64,000 bases of DNA, taken from contig JAPTOF010000001.1 of assembly GCA_028554755.1 (NCBI GenBank), positions 40,381,501 to 40,445,500 of the forward strand, given 5' to 3'. Both the position numbers and the translations under genes were made by a program. The notes under the pieces were generated by a model. The model was given only the letters and a program-made list of their open reading frames with translations. It did no database searches and had not been told where the DNA came from. Shown one piece after another: positions 1 to 10,600 of this stretch (position 1 is its first letter; the number at the start of each line of letters is the position of its first letter). The DNA comes from Cordia subcordata. Taxonomy: Eukaryota; Streptophyta; Magnoliopsida; Boraginales; Cordiaceae.

Positions 1-322
1 TTCAACACATTTTCTGTGCTATATCTTTGAGTAGAGTTATTTCACTTTTTTGCCGGATAAAACTCATATTGGAGTTCCATCATTTGCCTTTCGTTGCTGT
101 CGAGTTACATTAACATATTTTGATAATGAAATGTTGCTCTTATTGTCAATGTCTAAAGACAAGAATGAAGCTAGGTATTGTTAATCCGAAAACGAAATAG
201 GAAAGCATAAAAGTTTCTGTTTTGATGTGCATTTCTTAGAGCTCCAGTTTGCAGGTGTGTATGCATTTATCAGAATGTGGTTCTCTCTTGGTTCTTGTTC
301 ATTGAGAGGTGAAATATCACAG

Positions 323-865
323 GGTAGGTGGAAACTGGAAGAAAAAGCAAAGGAAGAATTCCTTGCACAGGCTAGTTTATTAAGAAAGGAAAGAGAACAA
401 ATAGAAGCTTCCACCAAATCCAAGGAGGATATGGTCAAATCAAAAGCAGAAAGCAATCTGCAGAAGTATAAAGATGATATTGAGAAGCTTGAAAAGGAAA
501 TTTCCCAGCTAAGGTTGAAGAAGGATTCTTCAAAAATAGCTGCCCTTAGAAGAGGTATAGACGGAAGCTACGCTAGCAAACTGACAGACTTAAAAACTTC
601 TCCTGCCCCTAGGGAATCCCATGTATCTTACATCTCCAGAATGATAGCAGATCTCCAGGAGTCCTCTGGAAGTGGAGGTGTGAAACGTGAACGCGAGTGT
701 GTAATGTGCTTATCAGAGGAGATGTCGGTGGTTTTTCTCCCATGTGCCCATCAGGTGGTATGCATGACATGCAATGAGCTCCACGAAAAGCAGGGGATGA
801 AGGATTGCCCTTCCTGTAGGAGTCCAATCCAGCGGCGTATTTGTGTACGTTATGCTCGCTCTTAA
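323..865 (+). CDS. RING-type E3 ubiquitin ligase, RF298/RF4-like, last coding exon (partial)
   Basis: This is the 3' coding exon of a gene that starts left of the window. It opens after a splice acceptor AG at 321-322, reads GRWKLEEKAKEE and stops with TAA at 863-865, giving 180 residues. The first two thirds is charged and heptad-like, a probable coiled coil. The C-terminus is a C3HC4-type RING: CVMC, then C-A-H, C-x2-C and a final CPSC pair, ending in RICVRYARS. In the plant RF298/RF4 (MIP1-like) family the RING recruits an E2 enzyme and transfers ubiquitin, while the coiled coil mediates protein contacts; substrates are poorly known. Family assignment comes from the coiled-coil plus C-terminal RING layout and wording. 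The upstream exons are not visible, and bases 1-322 look like intron. Confidence 0.85.
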   Translation, partial: GRWKLEEKAKEEFLAQASLLRKEREQIEASTKSKEDMVKSKAESNLQKYKDDIEKLEKEISQLRLKKDSSKIAALRRGIDGSYASKLTDLKTSPAPRESHVSYISRMIADLQESSGSGGVKRERECVMCLSEEMSVVFLPCAHQVVCMTCNELHEKQGMKDCPSCRSPIQRRICVRYARS

Positions 866-2332
866 ATTATTTCCAGTGATGAGTTGGGTTTTTTTTTTTC
901 TAAATAATAATAATTTGTGGGACTCCTTCATAATGAATAATCAGTTTGAAGTGACCCCTTTTCAAACATTTAGCCATTTAAGCTTTGCTTATCTACTATT
1001 ATTGATGAAGGCTTGTGTCAATGGACAGGGGTTGTATATGACAGTTCCCTTTGTCATAAATGAAAATTGTGGGTTTCTTGTTGCACTGGTTAGTGTGTTC
1101 TTCTTCATCCAAAAACTATCTAAAAGAGGACTCCTGCGTTAAATTTATACTCTCTTACCCCTCCCCTTCTCTTAGTCTTCTGTTTTTGCTTTCTCATTAG
1201 TCTGAGGAAGACTTTTGGACTATTGTTATCTATGTGTATGCGTGTTCGCGTATACGTAGATATCCTGGGATGTTCAGGAAGATGTAAAATGCGGAATATG
1301 ATATCTTCTGAACCTAATACTAGCACACCTAATCTTTTTCTCGTGTCTGGTTATGTGCTATTTTGTTACAAGCTGTGTTTTATGAGCTGAAAGAATGCAG
1401 TCAACAACCATTCAATCAGATTGAACTTTGAGCAATCTTTGCTACTTAAAACAAGTCTAACTTTGGTCCTTTTCACCGTAGGTGCAAGTATTCATATTTT
1501 TGGAGTTTCAAATTCAACTAAGCTACTATTTTTGCACATCAAAGCAAAAAAAGAAAAATTGTTTTGAGGTTTGGGGGGTTGGGGGGAGGAGGGGAATCAA
1601 GTTTTATGTTTGTGTGTCTAGTGATGGTAGGATAAACCTCTTGTTAAGATTGCAAGCAAAGGCTAGTGTAGGAGGTTTTAGAATGACCATTTTGACCACA
1701 AAATCATGGTCTTTGCCTTGAGATGTATAGTCTGAAATGATTAAGTCAAGTTAATATCTAAACTAATGATATTAATTTATAAATTACATTCATATTATGT
1801 CTTTCACATTAACTAAAGGGAAAAATGACTTGCCAAACATGCGATATTACAATTGCTTTCCGTTCTCATTAGGAGCATACTCTGATTCAAAAATTTGCTA
1901 GTTTTTGAAGTGCAATAAAATGATGGGGGAAGAAAACACTAGCTAGTGAAGCTGGTGGAGTAATACGTGGCTTGATGCAGGAGTTAAATTATAAATTATA
2001 CTCGTACTAAGTATTCCATTAATATAGTTCAGGGAAAGTTATTGCACTTTGAGATTTATTAGCTAGTGGTCAATTTTTGTTGATTGTTTGATGATTAAGT
2101 TTTGCCAACTAAATTTCCTTTGTATATTAAAAAATTGTTTATATACTTATACCATATGCATTTAAACAATTTATCATAACTTTATATGTCTAGCACTTTA
2201 AGAGAGTCCAAATGTGCATAAGTTAATGGTACTATTGATTTGTTGCTGGCTAGTATCAACATTGTAAGAGGCTAAAAGTTTGAAAATCCAACTAGTACAA
2301 CAAATTATACTAATTTTATATTATCGAATTAA

Positions 2333-2367
<35 letters not shown>

Positions 2368-4584
2368 TTTTCGTTTCAATAAAGTCAAGTGCATATAAGA
2401 ACAAATTAGCATGGGCCTAGAGAAGAAATAAAAATATCATTTCTGATCTTTTGATTTACATGTTTGTAGTGGTAGTGACCATGCATAGCCTCATATGAGT
2501 GTGTGTGTGTGTGTGTATGTGTATATTTTTGTCATTATTTTAAAATCTGAAAAAAAAAAAGGTGTCCATAACTATTGGAGCATGTGTTAAAAAGGAAAAT
2601 AATTTTTAATGTGTTTTGTTGCAAATAATTAGGAGGACAAAAATGTTTCCTGGACAATCCTCTGATTGTTGAGTCCTCTCCAACATATCCGGACAATTGC
2701 ATAAGTTCTTCAAGAAGGATGTGAGAAGGGTTATTTTTCTCGTAAAATTGTGATATAATTGGCGTTCCTCTTTTGAAAATTAAAAAGAAAATATCAATTA
2801 TGGGTAACAATTTATTTTAGAGAATGGTTCACCTTTGGTTAACCTTTTTAAAAAACAAAAGATAATGAGGTTGGAGAAAGCAAAGCTCTTACACAAGTGT
2901 GTTTGTGTCCTAAACAAAGCCACTTGGCGTGAACCTATTGAGAAGAAAACATTAGATCCCACGAGTAAGGAAAGGTCCCACTCTAACGCTTTTTTTGTTT
3001 ATTTTGTTTGTGTTTCATGTCATTGTCCATCAACTTGTATAGCAATGGAAAATGCCTTGCCTCAATTGCCTTCCCCTGCACTCTTTCTTTTTCATTTTAG
3101 AACTTGGAAGTTCTTTTTGGTTAGCTTCTTGGCGATGGCCAATTTGCTAGCTATGTTAGAAACACAAGTCTTGACACTGTTATCTTTTTTATTATATGTA
3201 TAATTTGAAAAATTTTAGATGCACGTGAAAGAATATGTTACAGATATTAAATTAATTAAGTATACATTGTTTTTTCGGAGGGAAAAATGAAAACAAAAGG
3301 CATAACTTTTCCTGAATATTAACTTTGCTAATATGGGAAGTGTTTCAAACTTACAAACTGAACTTAGAAAGCTCCTCTAGTTTAAATTGTAACGTATGGA
3401 ACAAAAATGGGAGAACACTAAACAAGTCAATTGCAAACCCTTATCTAACTTTGTGGATATGTTTGTACTACATACATCGAGTTTGAACTTAGATAGAAAT
3501 ATAACCTCAGATCTTAGACTATTTCTCATGGATTAAAACCTTAATGATCAAACAAATGAAAGTAATATGATTCTTGATATGTTTTAGTTACACAATGTCT
3601 CATTGTAGCTTCCCATTATTTCTTAATTAATTGCCTCGACTAATAATGTAATTATTCTCTATTTCACCAACCACCTATTGACATTTGAATCCTAAAGTTA
3701 TTGAATCAAATCGTAAAAATAATATATTATAAAATACTCAAGAAAAAATTTATGCATACAGTATAACCCGAAAGATCAGATTATTTTCCGAACTTTATCT
3801 ATGTCAAAAAATTTCATACATCAAACTACCTTTGAAACTAATTTATTATTTTATTTCTGAGCACAACGTCAATATTTTCTAACCCCTTAACAATCCTAAT
3901 ATCACTATCCTAGACTTGCGTGCCAATAATATTTGAAGACCATTCTCTGTATGATGATTACATGCGGGAGCCCCACTCCACAAAAAAAGGGCAATTTAGG
4001 TAGACCACATAATATTTTTGACGTCCAAGTCAAAATTTAGTTATATGCCATCACTTAGCGCCATAATTTTAATATAATTTCGTCCACACGTTATAATTCC
4101 ATATAGAACTAAAAAGAGATTTCGCCATTTTTTGGGTTTAAGAAAGCTTGAATAAGCTACATGAACTTCTATTTTTAACTTACACGAATTTACAATCTCT
4201 TCATATTCTCACTATATTTTTCAGGTATGTAAAATTTCTCACTCTTATTAAATATATAACAACTATGAGAGCTGTAATTTCGTTCCATTCATGTACTTGA
4301 TCAAACATGCATGTATTGGTTAATTTATACTTTTGATTCTACTTAATGAAGTAAGACTTAAGTTTGATTCGATTTTCTAAATAAGCCTAGGAAAAACAAT
4401 TATTATAAATTGTTTAAATTAATCATTTTGATTGAATCCAACTTCTAGCATGCGTACTTGCTCCTCGCAGATTCGTCGTTTAGAATTTTAACTCAAATTA
4501 TCACTCTCAAAAGTCGTTTTAACCATTTAAGTTACTCCTGTGTTCGGATACGTCTATAGTACATGATGATATGATTATATAACA
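866..4584. other. 3' flank of the RING gene and intergenic region upstream of PPDK
   Basis: The first few hundred bases are probably the 3' UTR of the RING gene. The rest is AT-rich and I see no convincing coding exon. It contains a (TA)n tract at about 2335-2365 and a (GT)n tract at about 2500-2517. The open frame at 2835-3203 has no recognisable protein features. Promoter elements for the plastid PPDK transcript should lie at the right end. Confidence 0.6.
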
Positions 4585-4592
4585 TATATAAA
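4585..4592 (+). promoter_or_regulatory. Candidate TATA box for the plastid PPDK transcript
   Basis: TATATAAA lies 44 bases upstream of the first PPDK ATG (4636), which would give a very short leader. A small upstream open frame, ATG at 4607 to TGA at 4631-4633, would be excluded if transcription starts about 30 bases after the TATA. A leader intron ending at the TTTCATCAG acceptor just before 4620 is an alternative. This is inferred from position only. Confidence 0.35.
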
Positions 4593-4635
4593 CTTGATTT
4601 TTCTTGATGATTTCATCAGGGTCTTGGTTTTGAGC

Positions 4636-7600
4636 ATGTCCTCAAGCACCATTGAAGCCATGCTTATAAGGTCAGCAGCAACACATTATATTTATGCTAA
4701 GAGATTATTGAAGGAAAAGCATGCAGACCACGTTCAACTCCTTAGATCATCATCATCAAATCTTTCGTCCATTCGAGTGATCGGACGGTGGTCAGGCCCT
4801 GCTCGAGCCGCATGGTGCCAAGATTCATCATCTATCAAGACTAGTAGATTAATATCATCAAACACCAACCCGAAAGGAGATGAGGAGCAGCCTCATCTTA
4901 GGTCCCAAGCACTACTTACTCCTGTGTCCGACCCCACACCAACTACAGACAAGGTTTTTAAATATATTTGGTTACAATTTATGTATTATATGTTTAATCT
5001 CTCGTATTACGTACCTTTATACTTTTGTTTCATTTGGCGTAACGAGAACGTCACGTGTTAAGAAGAATGGGGTTTTTATAAAATTTATATGTACTTTATA
5101 ATAGCCTAAATATACTACCATTATCGTTATAAGATTTATACATTTTGAACCAATTAATTAACTTCACCTGTAATAATAGGCTAGTATAATTGAGTCTAAT
5201 CGTTACAATTCCACAGCAAAATTTAAAGTTGGGTGTGGGATGATATCTTCTGTCTCCACGTAGAAAAATACATGCAAAAAGAGTAAAAATCAGGCCTCGA
5301 AAATAGCGAGGGCCATGGCAAAATGTGCAGCTGATGTTATTAATGGGACATTTTTCTGCCGCAAAAAGTTACGCGGATTTAAATAAGAATTCTTTTAGGG
5401 ATGAGATCCTTGAACATCATTGCTCGAAAGTGCTTTGATTGCACTAGAGATACTAAGTGTGATTTAGAGTCGAAAATTTGTAAGTTAATTTGCACATTTA
5501 TTGACTATCTATTGCTTTCCGATAGATATGCAATTTCATTCAATTATTACAACCCATGATGGCACAAATGGTTAGAGGATAGACTTATGTAGTTCTTGTC
5601 GTGTAGTGGGCTGTGGTGGCTTGAGTTTGCCATCTGGCGGCGGAGTTACACGTGGCAGTTAGCTGTCTGTGGTGTCAATCAGCTTGGACTTTCACCTTAG
5701 ATTAGTATTAATACCAAGACCATTGTTTGAGTTCTTGCAAGAGAGTGTTTCAATAGTTGTTGTATTGGTGACACCGCTATCATGAAGGTAAAGAAATTTG
5801 TAGCTGCTAAATTTCATTTTCTTTTTCCTTTCTTATTTTTGCATGGTCACTTGGTTTATGGATTTGCATTTTCTTGAAATCAATTAAGTATTGCATGTTG
5901 AACCATGCTATGTCTAGCTCTGCTTGTTTTTTTCCCCCGTTAGGGAGGAGTTTATTTTGTTTATTTATCGTATGCAAGACCATCTTTTCATGTGCAAGTG
6001 AGATTCACTTTTAATTGAGTCTTATAAGTCGATATAATTTTGTTAAATGGTGAAGCAGTGAGGTTCAAATGAACTTCTGGGCCGTAATACCATGTAAATT
6101 TAGTAGTTCCTTCGCAAGTTCAATTTGTTGGAGAAGCATTTAATTTATCTATTTATTGTCCCTGAAAAATTTACTTATTTAGAGAAAAACTGTGACGTCT
6201 CATTCTATATCGATACATGTGAAACCTGTTCCATTTATAGTGACTTAGGTAACTAGTTAATTCTTTGATTTTCTTGCATTACAATAGAAATATCTCAGTT
6301 GAAAATATAATGATTGTTTATGGTTTTTTTTGTGCAGAGAGTATTTACTTTTGGCAAAGGAAGGAGTGAGGGAAACAAGGGCATGAAGTCCTTGGTAGGT
6401 CATCTGGAACTTCTAACATTTTACCATCTGTAGAATCTGTTGTTTTTAGATTGCTCTGTGAAGATTTCGTATTTGTTTCCCAGTATTGTTGATTTGATTA
6501 GCCAATCCAACTTATCTGTATAGGGGATTTTCGCCTTTGCTTTGTCTGTTTGGATTGGCTTCTTTTAATGGAAAAGTAAAGGGACATTTTTCTTGCAATA
6601 AGTATTTGGATTAAGATTTCATAAGTTGTAAAAACTCAAAAAAGAGCTCAACTTCAGCTTTTTCCAGAAGACAAAAGCAAATCCAAACGAGCCCTAAACT
6701 AGAATTTGGTAATCCAAATTGCTTCTGTTTGCTTGTTTACTTGTAAGCATATTAATGCCAATGCTTCTTTTCACCTTAGTTGGGAGGAAAAGGTGCAAAT
6801 CTTGCTGAAATGGCTAGCATTGGCTTATCTGTGCCACCTGGGCTTACTATATCAACAGAAGCATGCCAAGAGTATCAGCTGAACGGCAAAAAGCTGCCCA
6901 AAGGCTTGTGCGAGGAGATATTGGAAGGACTGGAAATAGTGGAAAAGGACATGGGTGCTTCCCTTGGTGACCCCTCCAAGCCTCTCCTTCTATCAGTTCG
7001 TTCAGGTGCCGCGGTAAGGCTCATTTGAGGCAGACAAATGCTTGTCCACCGTATATGTCGATGCTTTAAACATATTAGGATTTTTTTAAGCTAAAACCAA
7101 TTTTATATATATTCTGTAATTCTTTGTTGTATTCTTCCGTCATTGATTTTTAACTCCAGTTCTTGAAGAATAAAGTTCGCTTTGTTTTCTTGTGAATATG
7201 GCAATGCAACTACTAAGTTTGTCTTAAATACTCTGGCATATAGATTTTGCAGCTATGAGCTTACTACTGTACTCTATGCTGATATTTGTGCCAAAAATGG
7301 ACAGCTAAATGGGGAATTGTTTCTGTACTTCTCGGGCATTCCATTAATCTCAACTAATATTTTCTGTTTCGGGAACTTCTCTTACTGATTAATTTTTATA
7401 TAAGTATTTAGCCCATGAAAAGCAGCTTTAGGATTATCTTTGTGCAAGTTCAAATAATCTGAAAGAAACCAAATTGGAGTATTCACCGAATACCTAACTA
7501 ACCTGGATAGTTTCCATTTACTATCATATCTTCATTGACGATTTATTCATGTAGATTTCTATGCCTGGAATGATGGACACGGTCCTGAATCTAGGACTAA

Positions 7601-10600
7601 ATGATGAAGTTGTTGCGGGTTTGGCCGCCAAAAGTGGGGAGAGATTCGCTTATGACTCGTACAGGCGATTTTTGGACATGTTTGGAGATGTTGTGAGTGT
7701 CTTCTCCAATGCCATTTATCTATTTCTTTCTTTATAAGTATAATACAGTATATAGAATCTAAATAGTTAGCTCCATTGCTTATCCAATTTTCTACATATA
7801 TTCCTTCTTCCTGTCCTTCAATATTCACCTATTATACCAAGCTAAGATCAGATCAAGAAGTTAGCAAGTTATTTGAGCCATCAATGCAGAATAATAAGTG
7901 ATTCCTGAAAAAGGAGTGTCCTATCACAATTTGTGTTATTGAAGGTAATGGGCATTCCCCATGCATTATTTGAGGAGAAGCTGGAAAGGTTGAAGGATGC
8001 AAAAGGTGTAAAGCTCGACACTGACTTAACAGCCTCTGATCTTAAAGAGTTAGTGGAACAATACAAGAACGTCTATGTTGAAGCAAAGGGGGAAAAGTTT
8101 CCTGCAGGTATTAATATCATAATAGCAAATATCAAATTTGTTGATGATGTCTGAAGAATAATAGTGTAATTTGGTTGTTTTAACTCAACCTCGTCATGTT
8201 AAGTTAAAATCTGCATCATGGCTGAACCTGTCTGCAGATCCTAAACAGCAGTTAGAGTTGGCAGTGAAAGCAGTTTTTGATTCATGGGACAGTCCAAGGG
8301 CCATAAAATATCGCAGCATAAACCAGATAACTGGCTTGAAGGGAACTGCAGTGAACATTCAATCTATGGTTTTCGGAAATATGGGTGACACTTCAGGTAC
8401 AGGCGTTCTCTTCACTAGAAATCCGAGTACTGGAGAAAATAAGCTCTACGGGGAGTTTCTAATCAATGCTCAGGTCTTTGATGACTACCGCCATTGTACT
8501 TGACATTGTCTCTGTGTATATCAAGATTATCAATTACTTGTGCATGTAAGCTGATAAAAAGCTTTAGACAGGGAGAGGATGTTGTCGCAGGAATTAGAAC
8601 GCCGGAAGATTTGGACACCATGAAGAATTGCATGCCTGAAGCTTACACGGAACTTGTGGAGAATTGTGAGATTCTGGAGCGTCATTACAAAGATATGATG
8701 GTAAAAGTTCACGCCGTTAATGGATATTATTTCATCTTGAATTGTCTTTCAATTCCTTTTTTCTTTTGGTTTTGTCTACAGCAATCAATCATATTCCTTA
8801 TGTCTGATAGTCATAATCCTAATGTTGTCAATGTTTATGTGTCTGATTCAGGATATTGAATTTACTGTTCAAGAAAATAGACTATGGATGTTGCAGTGCC
8901 GATCAGGGAAGCGTACAGGCAAAGCAGCCGTGAAGATTGCTGTAGACATGGTGAAAGAAGGGCTTGTTGATGCTCGGACTGCAATAAAGATGGTGGAGCC
9001 GCAGCACCTGGACCAACTTCTTCATCCTCAGGTATAAAAATCCTCCTCCGTTGTAAACGATTTGTGAAATGAATATTTTTGGCCTCTGGCCTAGCCGGAA
9101 AAAAAAAATTGTCCAGTAAGTTTATGGAATTTGATGCCGTAATGGTTTGATTTTGTGTTAGAAAATTTTGGTGTCAGTTCAGAATTCTTTATCTAAAAGT
9201 TACCTATTGAAGGATGGTCTAAACTTCAGGTTGCTAAAAGCTGACATTTATTAGAAGCAGTTTTAAAAGGAAATACTGGATTCAAACATCAGAAATCATC
9301 AAGATATACTACTTTGAACATTTACAGTTACCAAATTAGAATTTGGTACAGGTATAAAATGAGAATTTTTCCACATTAACTACTTCACTAAAATACATGA
9401 TTGACTCGTACTACAGCCACGGCCATCCAGGTTCTTGGAGACATTTTTTATAATTGCTGCACATAATCGTGTTTACACATGCCATTCAAGTTTACAGATC
9501 GCAAAATTCCATTACTTTTGTGGGTGTAGTTTGAGGATCCAACAACTTACAAAGACAAGGTGATAGCTAAGGGCTTGCCTGCATCGCCAGGGGCTGCGGT
9601 GGGGCAGATAGTGTTCAGTTCTGATGATGCTGAAGCGTGGCATGCACAAGGAAAGAGTGTCATCTTGGTAGTCCTTTCTTTTTCTTCTTTTCATCATTTT
9701 ATTCATGGGGGCAGTGATTGGTAAAAATAGAGTTCAGGTGTTGATCACCTTTGATTTTGATTACTTGGTTAAGAATCAAATCACTTCTAGTAATGTGTGC
9801 CAAGGCCGACGTTTCAATCTGATATCCACCCGTCAACTAAATGGATTTCATGATGTTGATGAATCTTTGAATTCTCGCTTATAATGATCTTATATATTTG
9901 AAGGTGAGAGTTGAAACCAGCCCAGAGGATGTCGGAGGCATGCATGCGGCTGCTGGAATTTTGACAGCTAGGGGTGGCATGACCTCTCATGCAGCGGTCG
10001 TGGCTCGTGGTTGGGGAAAATGTTGTGTTTCTGGTTGTGCTGATGTTCGTGTGAATGATGCTGAGAAGGTACTTATAGTTACCGAGATTATTCAGAACTG
10101 AAATAAAGAGAATAGAAGGATTTATCATTTCAGTAGTGCAGGTTGCTGTAGTTGGAGACAAAGTACTCAAAGAAGGAGAGTGGCTTTCACTTAACGGCTC
10201 TACCGGTGAAGCGATTTTGGGAAAACAACCACTCATTGCACCAGCTCTTAGTGGCGAACTGGAGACCTTCATGTCTTGGACTGATGAGATAAGGCGTCTT
10301 AAGGTGCCGTGGGAGTTTGTTTTAGAGGTACCAGCTTTGCTGTCTGAAAGTTATGTCTAATTTTAGTTGTATGTCTATGAACTACAGGTTATGGCAAACG
10401 CTGATACACCCGAAGATGCGCTGACAGCAAGGAAAAATGGTGCTCAAGGGATTGGTCTATGTAGGACAGAGCACATGGTACTTTTTCCCGGCCATAATGC
10501 CAAGGCTTTATTCTCCATGTTCATCTTTGCTCTCTTTTACTTTCTCCTTAAGCATAAACTTTCAGATGTTATTTGAGGATAGGATAATTTGGAGGAATTT

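Noticed and set aside
2835..3203. 122-codon plus-strand frame
   Set aside because: No domain, no homologue I recognise, no sign of splicing context; likely chance in AT-rich DNA.
4594..4635. In-frame extension of PPDK exon 1 upstream of ATG 4636
   Set aside because: The extension has no ATG and overlaps the likely TATA and leader region; ATG 4636 is the natural start.
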